DNA of 11,970 bases, taken from the NCBI GenBank assembly GCA_015523645.1, contig WAJY01000104.1:1-11970 (forward strand), given 5' to 3'. Numbering within the stretch: position 1 is the stretch's first letter; the number at the start of each line of letters is the position of its first letter. Position numbers and translations under genes: made by a program. The notes under the pieces are model-generated. The model had not been told where the DNA came from. It saw nothing but the letters and a program-made list of their open reading frames with translations, and made no database searches. Shown here piece after piece: positions 1 through 6,283 of the stretch. This DNA comes from Geoglobus sp. GTDB taxonomy: Archaea; Halobacteriota; Archaeoglobi; Archaeoglobales; Archaeoglobaceae.

Positions 1-539
1 GCATTGTAAAATGCAAGGATGGTTTTGTTGCAATTGCAGCTTTCAGAGAGGATGAATACAGGGGTTTGTGCAATGCAATGGAAAGAGAAGACCTTCTGGA
101 TTTCATTGATTATGAGAAGAGAATTGAGAATGCTGGCAAGATCTATGACGCCATAGAATCTTGGGCTTCAGGGAGAAAGGTAGAGGAACTTTTAAGGTCA
201 GGATTTGAGAATGGGTTCGCAGTTGCAGAGGTTATGAGCTCGGCAAAGATTCACTCAAGTGAGCACTACAATGAGAGAAGGGCTGTTTGGAAATATTTCG
301 ATCCACTTTATGAGGAGCTATGCTATCCATTTGCTTTGCATCTCAGCAAAACTCCAGGAAGTATAAGATGGAGCATGAGACCTGTTGGCTTTGACAATGA
401 TCATGTTTTTATGAGGCTTCTTGGTATTTCAGAGGAGGAAATGGAAGAGCTTTACAGAAAAGGTGTGATAGGAAAGTGGGATGCTAGTGTACCTACAACC
501 GCACCACCTGATGGCAAGAAGGAGAAGGTGCTGTACTGA
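1..539 (+). CDS. Class III (CaiB/BaiF family) CoA-transferase, C-terminal part, 5' end outside window
   Basis: The reading frame is open from the left edge (first full codon at 3), so this is the C-terminal ~179 residues of a longer protein; family members are usually 390-450 residues. The visible part begins with the small-domain strand CKDGFVAIAAF followed by EYRGLCNAMEREDLLDF, matching the usual CaiB pattern of 'KDGyvaia...w..lc.llgredL'. Near the end it has RPVGFDNDHVFMRLLGIS, followed by an unusual ~25-residue tail rich in Thr/Pro/Lys. Class III transferases move CoA between acyl groups through an aspartyl-CoA anhydride; the catalytic Asp would lie upstream of this window. The downstream gene is a paralogue sharing the C-terminal RPVGxDN...RLLGI motif and starts 10 nt after this stop, so the two probably form one operon and perhaps one heteromeric enzyme. 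Substrate unknown; two-subunit enzymes such as benzylsuccinate CoA-transferase (BbsEF) are the closest described precedent for the arrangement. Confidence 0.9.
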   Translation, partial: IVKCKDGFVAIAAFREDEYRGLCNAMEREDLLDFIDYEKRIENAGKIYDAIESWASGRKVEELLRSGFENGFAVAEVMSSAKIHSSEHYNERRAVWKYFDPLYEELCYPFALHLSKTPGSIRWSMRPVGFDNDHVFMRLLGISEEEMEELYRKGVIGKWDASVPTTAPPDGKKEKVLY

Positions 540-543
540 GGTG
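538..543 (+). promoter_or_regulatory. Ribosome binding site GAGGTG for the second CoA-transferase gene
   Basis: GAGGTG overlaps the stop of the upstream gene and sits 6 nt before the ATG at 550. It decides the start: the in-frame ATG at 481 lies deep inside the upstream gene, has no such site and would add 23 residues (including a HH and RRRR stretch) not expected in the family. Confidence 0.7.
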
Positions 544-549
544 GTTGGG

Positions 550-1866
550 ATGGGGCTTAAGGAATGGACCGATTTTGCGAGAGAAATAACAGATCCCAAA
601 AAAGCCAAAGAAAAGCCTGAAGCTCTTGATGGTATAAGGGTTCTGGATTTGAGCTATGGCAGTTTCTCCGGGCTTTTTGCATCGTCTTTGCTTGCCGAAT
701 TCGGGGCAGAGGTTATCAGAATCGAGCCTCCTGAAGGAGACATAGCCAGAAAAATGAGCCCAGAGAACATAAAAATTAGGGATACGGGACTTGCATACAT
801 TGCCGAGGCAAGAAACAAATACCACATAACCCTTAACTTGAAAAAAGAGAGAGGAAGAGAGATTTTAAAGGAGTTTGTGGAAAAGAGCGACGTTCTTATA
901 GAAACTTTCTCTCCAAGCTACATGGACACCCTTGGAATAGGTTACAACAACTTGCAGAGAATAAACAGCAAGCTGATCTATTGCGCCATACACACTCATG
1001 GAAGGAATGGCAAGTTATCCGAAAAAGCTGAAAAGGCTAGATTTGGAGATTATGACATAATATCTCAGGCTATGAGCGGATTTGCATACACAACAGGAAT
1101 TCCTGAGGATTATGAGGAATTCCCAGAACATACAAGAGTGCCAACAAGAATGGGAAACTGGATGGGGTGGTATGCTGGAGGAGCTTTTGCTGCTCTCTCT
1201 ATTATGGCTGCACTAATCTTCAGGGAGTTTAGTGGTGAGGGGCAATTCATAGACATAAGTCCAGCTGAAGCTCTGATGTGCCTGAATAACTATGCTCTTC
1301 AATTCTATCATCTTACAGGCAGAGTAATAGAGAGGAGTGGAAATTTTGAGCCTGCAGCATTTGCCTACAATTACTTTCGAGCAAAGGATGGCATGGTTTT
1401 CATAGCCGGCTACACGGATCCAAACTGGAAGGCTTTATGCAGGATAATAGGGAGAGAGGACCTTGTTGAAAAGTATCCAACAATAAAAGAGAGAACGAAC
1501 CCCAAGAACTGGATTCCAATGACTAGGGAGGTTGAGAAGTTCACAATGAGACATACAAGAGAAGAGATTCTAAAGATATGGCTTTCATACAAGGGGGAAG
1601 GGGTTACTGTTGCTGGAGAGGTTCTTAAGCCAATAGAGACAATGCAATTCAACCACTGGTTTGAGAGAGGAGCTTTAATTAGATTCAAGGATAGAGACTA
1701 TGGCGAATTGCTTGTTCAGGGCACCCCAGCTAAAATGAGCGAGACTCCTCCAAGAGTGAAGTGGATTTGCAGACCTGTGGGAGCGGACAATGGCTACATA
1801 TACAGCAGGTTGTTAGGCATTGATGACAAAAATCTGGAGAAACTGAAAAAAGATGGCGTTGTTTAA
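550..1866 (+). CDS. Class III (CaiB/BaiF family) CoA-transferase subunit, catalytic Asp apparently replaced by Trp
   Basis: A 438-residue protein of full family length. The N-terminal Rossmann-like part carries LDGIRVLDLSYGSFSGLFA and then LLAEFGAEVIRIEPPEGD (about residues 26-64), the standard CaiB opening. A gap-free comparison of residues 202-228 with my memory of oxalate-degrading formyl-CoA transferase (GD-SNSG...GILAALEIRHKTGRGQ) puts GNWMGWYAGGAFAALSIMAAL over the catalytic region, so Trp207 stands where the nucleophilic Asp (Asp169 in Frc and CaiB) should be. The small domain (residues 278-365) and C-terminal RPVGADNGYIYSRLLGI (408-424) are normal and match the upstream gene. Expected reaction: transfer of CoA between two organic acids in the cytoplasm. 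If the Asp is really absent, this chain is structural or substrate-binding and the upstream partner is the catalytic one. ATG 550 was chosen from its ribosome binding site. It is followed by several T-runs. Substrate not deducible. Confidence 0.9.
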   Translation: MGLKEWTDFAREITDPKKAKEKPEALDGIRVLDLSYGSFSGLFASSLLAEFGAEVIRIEPPEGDIARKMSPENIKIRDTGLAYIAEARNKYHITLNLKKERGREILKEFVEKSDVLIETFSPSYMDTLGIGYNNLQRINSKLIYCAIHTHGRNGKLSEKAEKARFGDYDIISQAMSGFAYTTGIPEDYEEFPEHTRVPTRMGNWMGWYAGGAFAALSIMAALIFREFSGEGQFIDISPAEALMCLNNYALQFYHLTGRVIERSGNFEPAAFAYNYFRAKDGMVFIAGYTDPNWKALCRIIGREDLVEKYPTIKERTNPKNWIPMTREVEKFTMRHTREEILKIWLSYKGEGVTVAGEVLKPIETMQFNHWFERGALIRFKDRDYGELLVQGTPAKMSETPPRVKWICRPVGADNGYIYSRLLGIDDKNLEKLKKDGVV

Positions 1867-1912
1867 TTTTTTATTCAACATAAAACTTTTTGCTTGGAAA
1901 TTTTTAATTTTT
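1867..1912 (+). terminator. T-run transcription terminator region after the CoA-transferase pair
   Basis: Four T-runs (1867-1872, 1887-1891, 1901-1905, 1908-1912) follow directly after the TAA stop. Euryarchaeal RNA polymerase terminates on such U-tracts without needing a strong hairpin. No convincing stem-loop precedes them. Confidence 0.5.
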
Positions 1913-1970
1913 AAGGGAGAAAGAGTAAGACTGCTATTAATTTCAAAGGCGCGTTTAACCCCACCAAAAC

Positions 1971-1980
1971 CTTCATAAAC
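1971..1980 (+). promoter_or_regulatory. Possible TATA-like promoter element of the tRNA-Ser gene
   Basis: CTTCATAAAC lies about 50 nt upstream of the mature tRNA 5' end and is the most TATA-like string in this interval. It would put transcription start near 2000 and give a leader of about 27 nt. The match is weak, and TTTAAC at 1954-1959 is an alternative. Confidence 0.25.
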
Positions 1981-2026
1981 AAACAACGAGCATTGTGTTA
2001 AGCTAACCTAGAGCTTCTTAACCTGA

Positions 2027-2109
2027 GCCGGGGTTGCAGAGAGGCACTGCGCCGGCCTTGAGAGCCGGTGCCCGTTTCGGGCTCCTGGGTTCAAGTCCCA
2101 GCCCCGGCG
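2027..2109 (+). tRNA. tRNA-Ser (anticodon TGA)
   Basis: Complete class II cloverleaf folded by eye: acceptor stem GCCGGGG (2027-2033) with CCCCGGC (2102-2108), discriminator G2109 as expected for serine; D stem GCAG/CTGC (2036-2039/2047-2050); anticodon stem CCGGC/GCCGG (2052-2056/2064-2068) with loop CTTGAGA, giving anticodon TGA at 2059-2061 and reading UCA codons; long variable arm GCCCG-TTT-CGGGC (2070-2082); T stem CTGGG/CCCAG (2085-2089/2097-2101) with loop TTCAAGT. The long variable arm is the class II hallmark (Ser/Leu), and anticodon plus discriminator agree on Ser. There is no intron and CCA is not encoded (the gene is followed by TAAT). Confidence 0.97.
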
Positions 2110-2128
2110 TTAATTTTAGGCTTGTTAG

Positions 2129-2141
2129 CATGCAAAGCATG
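2129..2141. other. Small perfect hairpin between the tRNA and the converging ligase gene
   Basis: CATGC-AAA-GCATG forms a 5-bp stem with a 3-nt loop, 20 nt after the tRNA and 5 nt before the stop of the minus-strand ligase gene. It could help end either of the two converging transcripts. It is short, so chance is possible. Confidence 0.3.
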
Positions 2142-2145
2142 AATG

Positions 2146-3318
2146 TCAGTACCTCATGTCTATAACCTCTCTGTCCTTCTCAAGCCTTTCAACAATCCTG
2201 ATTTCATTTGGTGAAATTAACAAGGCATTTTTCACTACATTCTCCAGCCTTTTCAGGTCTGCTTCCTTCCCTTCAACTTCTATTTCCAGATAATCTGTTC
2301 CTTTCTCGGTTCTCTTTATAACAGCCCTGAATCTCCCAGACAATTCTGGAAAGCTCTTTAAAATTAAGGCAAGCTGTGAGGGATAGAATTTTACACCCTT
2401 CACCTTGTACATTTCATCTGTTCTTCCAAAAACACCCTTAGGCATTGTCAGAGTTCTTCCGCAATCACACTCAAATCTCTCTATCATGCTCAAATCACCA
2501 GTTCTGAATCTCTGCATGGGCATCGCCTCTTTGTTCAAATGAGTGACCACAACCTCTCCTCTCTCCCCACCTTCTAAAACCTCCCCTGTGTCAGGATCTA
2601 TTATTTCTACATAGCAAAATTCATCCATTACATGCAATCCATTCTCATACCTGCACTCGCATGCAATCGGAAGACATTCAGCCATTCCATAGTAATCTAC
2701 TGCAACTATGCCATCAAAAGCATCCTTCACCTTTTCTCTGTATCCTTCAACAGATGTGAAAGGCTCTCCTGCCGCCACAAACAACTTGATTCCTTCTAAA
2801 CCTTCATTGGCAAGTTTTAGGGCGAAGCTCGGATTTGATATCAGAACAGTTGGTTTTGCGATCTCTGCTATTTCTAATGCCCTTTCGGTCGATCCTGGAC
2901 CAAGAGGTATTGCCTTTGCTCCAAGCTTCTCAACACCTCCATGGAAATTTAAACCTGCTATAAATATGTGATAGCTAAATGTAATCATCACAACATCGTT
3001 TTTCTCCATTCCAGCATTCAAAAAAGCCCTAGCATTGACTGAATCGATAACTTCGATGTCCTTCGATGTCTGAAGGATTGGAATGAGTCCCTTGCCTGAA
3101 GGGGAGAAATTAATTCTCACCACATCCTGACTCATAAAACCTCCATATGGTTCACTTTCAAACAGCTGGTTCAACTCGCTTCTTGTGGTGAATGGAAGCT
3201 TTTGGAAATCCTTTTCGCTCTTTATGTCTTCTGGTTTCAGGTTTGCATCATCAAATTTTTTTCTGTAGAAAGGATGGAGATAATTCCTTTCAAGCTGTTT
3301 TCTCAAAGTTGCTAGCAT
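2146..3318 (-). CDS. PaaK-like AMP-forming CoA ligase (phenylacetate-CoA ligase family), divergent P-loop
   Basis: A 390-residue member of the adenylate-forming PaaK/CapK branch, expected to activate a carboxylic acid with ATP and CoA; typical members are 400-440 residues. Family signs (numbered from the possible upstream ATG at 3399): PFYRKKF (43-49), LPFTTRSEL (68-76), AAGEPF (209-214, the GAEP motif), VDYYGMAEC (234-242, the YGxxE adenine-binding motif), RFRTGDLS (297-304), a CxC/CDCGR cysteine pair region, and FGRTDEMYKVKGVKFYPSQ (324-342). The first motif is odd: NFSPSGKGLIPILQTSKD (97-114) stands where SSGTTGKPT...T.xD is normal. Start choice: ATG 3318 begins exactly at the helix preceding PFYR and lies downstream of the TATA element. 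ATG 3399 would place 27 AT-rich codons over the divergent promoter, though an N-terminal extension is also common in the family. Neither has a good ribosome binding site. Transcribed away from the transporter operon; substrate unknown. Confidence 0.88.
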   Translation of the reverse strand: MLATLRKQLERNYLHPFYRKKFDDANLKPEDIKSEKDFQKLPFTTRSELNQLFESEPYGGFMSQDVVRINFSPSGKGLIPILQTSKDIEVIDSVNARAFLNAGMEKNDVVMITFSYHIFIAGLNFHGGVEKLGAKAIPLGPGSTERALEIAEIAKPTVLISNPSFALKLANEGLEGIKLFVAAGEPFTSVEGYREKVKDAFDGIVAVDYYGMAECLPIACECRYENGLHVMDEFCYVEIIDPDTGEVLEGGERGEVVVTHLNKEAMPMQRFRTGDLSMIERFECDCGRTLTMPKGVFGRTDEMYKVKGVKFYPSQLALILKSFPELSGRFRAVIKRTEKGTDYLEIEVEGKEADLKRLENVVKNALLISPNEIRIVERLEKDREVIDMRY

Positions 3319-3376
3319 GATGGGATTTTTGATAAAACCATTTAAAAAATTTGGGAATACCTTAGTTAACGAAAAA

Positions 3377-3384
3377 TATTTAAA
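3377..3384 (+). promoter_or_regulatory. TATA box of the transporter operon, possibly bidirectional
   Basis: TATTTAAA preceded by A-rich CGAAAA (3370-3375, BRE-like) lies 42 nt before the solute-binding protein ATG and predicts transcription start near 3405-3410. The core TTTAAA is self-complementary, so the same element could also serve the minus-strand ligase gene if that starts at 3318. Confidence 0.55.
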
Positions 3385-3394
3385 GTCTCTATTA

Positions 3395-3402
3395 ATCATG
3401 AT
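3395..3402. promoter_or_regulatory. Palindrome ATCATGAT between TATA box and predicted transcript start
   Basis: An 8-bp perfect palindrome within TTAATCATGATAA lies between the TATA box and the ribosome binding site of the transporter operon. The position suits a repressor operator blocking initiation, but the site is short and no regulator is known to bind it. Confidence 0.25.
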
Positions 3403-3412
3403 AAAACGAGCA

Positions 3413-3421
3413 GGAGGGGGG
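3413..3421 (+). promoter_or_regulatory. Strong ribosome binding site GGAGGGGGG of the solute-binding protein gene
   Basis: A GGAGG core ends 8 nt before ATG 3426, the strongest Shine-Dalgarno sequence in the window. This fits a solute-binding protein that must be made in excess of its membrane partners. Confidence 0.65.
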
Positions 3422-3425
3422 AGAT

Positions 3426-4730
3426 ATGTTTACGAGAAGGCAGTTTTTGGTGATGGTTGGTGGTGCAACCTTATCAGCCCTTCTTGGAGGTTGCGCACAG
3501 CAACAGCCAGCAAAACCAACGCCAACTCCGGGAACACCAACTCCAACTCCGGCTGGAACTGCAACACCAAAGCCGGTGGGTAAGTTTACACTTCCAGCAC
3601 TCTTTGATCTCTCCGGACCAACCTCTGGAGTTGGAGTTCCGTATTCTCAGGGAGCTCAGAACTGTGCAAGGTGGATTAACGAGAAGGAAGGTGGAATTCC
3701 GGGTGTTGGAACACTCGAACTGGTTGGAACTGACTATGGATACAAGGTTCCCGAGGCTGTCTCTGTCTACAACAGATACAAGTCCCAGTACAATCCATCT
3801 GTTATAATTGGATGGGGAACTGGAGATACAGAAGCTCTCTCAAAGTTTGTTGCTCAGGACAAGATAGTTTACATCTCAGCAAGCTATTCCTCACATCTCG
3901 ACGATCCATCAAAAACACCCTACAACTTCTATCCGGTAGCGAGCTATTCAGACCAGGCAAGAGCCGCTGTAATGTGGATGAAGGAGTGGTGGGATGCTGA
4001 GGGAGAGAACAGAGCTCCAAAGCTTGTCTGTGCCTATGACTTCAATGCTGCATACTCCAGAGCTCCAATAAAGGCAATAAAGGACATAGCACAAAGCCTT
4101 GGCTTTGAGATAGGACCAGACCAAAACGTTGGATTGAGAGCTACAGACACGTCATCGCAGGTTCTGGCTATGAAGGATTATGGGGCAGACTTTGTGTGGT
4201 TTGGCAACACAGTTGGATCGGCAGCAGTTCTTGTGAAGGACATAAAGAAGTTCGATCTTGGTGCCATACTTGTCATCAATCAGTGGGGACATGATGAGAA
4301 CCTGATTAAGCTTGCAGGGGAGGCAGCAGAGGGTGTGCATGGAGCTACCGGGCACTACTACTGGGGATTTGAGAGTGAAGCTCCAGGGTTGAAGACGTTG
4401 AAGAAGTCCATAGATGAATATGGACCTCATGACGAATTCCCAGCCTCACCTTTCATAAGAGGCTGGCTCAATGTCAGAACAGCAGCACTAGCATTGGAAG
4501 ATACGATGAAGAAATTCGGAGAAATTACCGGTGAGAATGTTAAAAAGGCAATGGAGTCATGGAAGGACAAGACCATTGAGGACAACATCTCACCACCTGT
4601 CACCTACACATCCACCGACCACAGACCGACAACAAAAACCCTGATACTGAAGATCGAGAACGGAAAGTATGTGATGGCAAGCAAGGGATGGGTAGAAATA
4701 GAGAGGAAGCCCGAATGGCTCGGCTGGTAA
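3426..4730 (+). CDS. Tat-exported lipoprotein solute-binding protein of a LivK-type ABC transporter
   Basis: A 434-residue extracytoplasmic receptor. It starts with a twin-arginine signal (TRRQFLV, residues 3-9), a short hydrophobic segment and the lipobox LLGGC with Cys23 as the likely lipid-modified residue. A Pro/Thr linker (28-50) follows, typical of archaeal surface lipoproteins. The mature part is a Peripla_BP_6 fold: FTLPALFDLSGPTSGVG (54-70) is the first strand and ligand loop, with YSQGAQNCARWINEKEGGIPG the following helix, and SVIIGWGTGDTEAL and VYISASYSSHL the later ligand-facing loops. It is the first gene of the six-gene operon, 26 nt upstream of the LivF start, with a promoter and a strong ribosome binding site just upstream. 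Homologues are called branched-chain amino-acid binding proteins, but the acyl-CoA synthetase in the operon argues for a carboxylic acid ligand (inference). Base and codon use resemble the neighbours. Confidence 0.93.
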   Translation: MFTRRQFLVMVGGATLSALLGGCAQQQPAKPTPTPGTPTPTPAGTATPKPVGKFTLPALFDLSGPTSGVGVPYSQGAQNCARWINEKEGGIPGVGTLELVGTDYGYKVPEAVSVYNRYKSQYNPSVIIGWGTGDTEALSKFVAQDKIVYISASYSSHLDDPSKTPYNFYPVASYSDQARAAVMWMKEWWDAEGENRAPKLVCAYDFNAAYSRAPIKAIKDIAQSLGFEIGPDQNVGLRATDTSSQVLAMKDYGADFVWFGNTVGSAAVLVKDIKKFDLGAILVINQWGHDENLIKLAGEAAEGVHGATGHYYWGFESEAPGLKTLKKSIDEYGPHDEFPASPFIRGWLNVRTAALALEDTMKKFGEITGENVKKAMESWKDKTIEDNISPPVTYTSTDHRPTTKTLILKIENGKYVMASKGWVEIERKPEWLGW

Positions 4731-4756
4731 TCTGCTGAAAAGGAGGTAGCTTGGAA

Positions 4757-5545
4757 GTGTTAATTTTAAACAATGTTGAAGTTACTTTTGACCCTTTTAT
4801 TTTAGTTATTAAGGGCGTTTCAATGGAGATTCCTGAAGGGAGCATTGTGGCGATTCTTGGTGCAAACGGTGCTGGAAAAAGCACGATACTGAAAGCAATC
4901 TCTGGCGTTATTAGAATGGAAAGGGGAAAGGTCACACATGGTTACATAGAGTTCAACAGAAGCAGAATTGAAAACAAAGCCCCAGAAGAGGTGGCAAAGA
5001 AGGGAATAATCTACGTCCATGAAGGCAGAAGTGTTTTCGAGGAGCTTACAGTTGAGGAAGACCTTCTCGCTGGACTCTATGGAAGAAGATCGTTTGATCC
5101 TAAGGATGCTCTTGAATTTGTCTACAACTACTTTCCAAGGCTCAAAGAGAAAAGGAAAGTGAAGTCAGGATTGTTAAGTGGTGGAGAACAGCAGATGCTG
5201 GTTATCGGAAGAGCTCTGATTTCAAAACCAGATGTTCTTCTTCTGGATGAGCCATCTCTTGGCTTGGCACCAAAAGTTGTAACTGAGGTATTCAAGACGA
5301 TTAAGCAGATAAACGAGGAAGAGAATGTGACGGTTGTCCTGGCAGAGCAAAACGTGAGAAAGGCATTGGAAATAGCAGACTACGGATACGTTATAGAAGG
5401 GGGTAGAGTCGTTCTTCACGGCTCTGCTGAAAGGCTTAGCAAGAATCCAGACGTTCAGAATTACTATCTTGGAATTGGAGAATCTGGAAGAATAAGCTAT
5501 CAGGATATAAAGTCATACAAAAGAAGAAAGAGGTGGATCTCTTGA
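4757..5545 (+). CDS. livF: LivF-type ABC transporter ATPase
   Basis: Cytoplasmic ATPase of the transporter. From the GTG at 4757 (262 residues): Walker A GANGAGKST (35-43), YVHEGRSVFEELTVEEDL (86-103, Q-loop region with the LivF-typical EGR.VF..LTV), signature LSGGEQQ (140-146), Walker B VLLLDEP (160-166), and EQN in place of the H-loop His (197-199), which is normal for LivF. A basic tail, SYQDIKSYKRRKRW, ends the protein, beyond the usual LivF end. Start choice: GGAGG at 4742-4746 is 10 nt from GTG 4757 but only 4 nt from the TTG at 4751; every other gene in the operon has 8-10 nt, so 4757 is preferred, while 4751 adds just two residues. The last bases overlap the start of the LivG gene. 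Confidence 0.93.
   Translation: MLILNNVEVTFDPFILVIKGVSMEIPEGSIVAILGANGAGKSTILKAISGVIRMERGKVTHGYIEFNRSRIENKAPEEVAKKGIIYVHEGRSVFEELTVEEDLLAGLYGRRSFDPKDALEFVYNYFPRLKEKRKVKSGLLSGGEQQMLVIGRALISKPDVLLLDEPSLGLAPKVVTEVFKTIKQINEEENVTVVLAEQNVRKALEIADYGYVIEGGRVVLHGSAERLSKNPDVQNYYLGIGESGRISYQDIKSYKRRKRWIS
5529..5535 (+). promoter_or_regulatory. Ribosome binding site AGAGGTG setting a TTG start for LivG
   Basis: GAGG ends 8 nt before TTG 5542, the same spacing as for the second CoA-transferase gene. A GTG at 5533 lies inside this site and so cannot be the start it serves. TTG 5542 also gives the classic TTGA stop/start overlap with the LivF stop (5543-5545). Confidence 0.65.
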
Positions 5546-6282
5546 AGACGATACTTGAAGTTAAAGATGTTTATCTCTATTTTGGTGGTGTTACGGCTTT
5601 AAATGGTGTTAATCTCAAGCTAAAAGAGGGTGAGATTCTCGCCCTTGTCGGTCCAAACGGGAGTGGTAAGACGAGCTTGCTCAACTGCATCTGTGGATTT
5701 TACAAGCCTCAAAAAGGGAGAATAATTTACAAAGACAGGGACATAACAAAGCTTCCACCCCATGCAAGAGCTGAGATTGGGATAGGTAGGGTTTTTCAGA
5801 CACCCTACATATTTCATGGAAGTGTGATTGACAACATCATGGTGGGTTATGTAACCAAGCAGAAAAACCCGTTTAAGCTGATGAGAATGAAATCGGCTGT
5901 GGAGGCTAGAGAAATGGCTGAAAGGCTAATCGAATTTGTGGAGCTTGAAATGTACAGAAAAAGCGAAGCTCTCGGTTTGCCAATGGGGATAAGAAAGAGG
6001 ATAGAACTGGCTAGGGTTTTAATGTGGAATCCGGATGTCTTACTGTTGGATGAGCCAACATCTGGATTGAGCATTGATGAGAAGAGAGACATGGCTAGAT
6101 ACATACTAGAGCTCAATGAGGTTCATGAAAAGAGCATTTTGCTTGTAGAGCATGATCTATCTCTTGTTCATGACATAGCTGAAAGGGTTATTGTCATGGA
6201 TGCTGGCGTTGAGATAGCTGAAGGCTCTCCCCAAGAGGTTGTGAAGAATCCTGAGGTCATCAAGGCTTACCTAGGTGAGTGA
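5542..6282 (+). CDS. livG: LivG-type ABC transporter ATPase
   Basis: A 246-residue second ATPase of the transporter. ILEVKDVYLYFGGVTALNGV opens it in LivG style. Walker A is GPNGSGKTS (37-45), the Q-loop IGRVFQTP (81-88), the signature region LPMGIRKRIELAR (146-158), Walker B VLLLDEPTSGL (166-176), and the H-loop VEHDLSLV (202-209). The signature is atypical: common LivG has LPYGQQRRLEIAR, and here PMGI replaces PYGQ, so the ABC motif Gln is missing. LivG signatures are known to vary, so activity is still expected with LivF as partner. Translationally coupled to LivF through the TTGA overlap. The acyl-CoA synthetase ATG follows one base after the stop. Confidence 0.93.
   Translation: MKTILEVKDVYLYFGGVTALNGVNLKLKEGEILALVGPNGSGKTSLLNCICGFYKPQKGRIIYKDRDITKLPPHARAEIGIGRVFQTPYIFHGSVIDNIMVGYVTKQKNPFKLMRMKSAVEAREMAERLIEFVELEMYRKSEALGLPMGIRKRIELARVLMWNPDVLLLDEPTSGLSIDEKRDMARYILELNEVHEKSILLVEHDLSLVHDIAERVIVMDAGVEIAEGSPQEVVKNPEVIKAYLGE
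6273..6278 (+). promoter_or_regulatory. Ribosome binding site AGGTGA of the acyl-CoA synthetase gene
   Basis: AGGTGA inside the last LivG codons is 5 nt before ATG 6284. The in-frame GTG at 6275 lies within the site, so ATG 6284 is the better start. Confidence 0.6.
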
Positions 6283-6283
6283 T

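Noticed and set aside
481..549. Upstream ATG start for the second CoA-transferase, overlapping the first by 59 nt
   Set aside because: No ribosome binding site, a non-family N-terminus and heavy overlap. ATG 550 has GAGGTG at 6 nt and begins at the family start.
2000..2016. Hairpin before the tRNA as an intron or bulge-helix-bulge element
   Set aside because: It lies outside the mature tRNA, whose cloverleaf is complete and uninterrupted, and no bulge-helix-bulge is formed.
3513..3572. Direct repeats of CCAACTCCGG in DNA as a mobile or regulatory repeat
   Set aside because: They simply encode the Pro/Thr linker after the lipobox of the binding protein.
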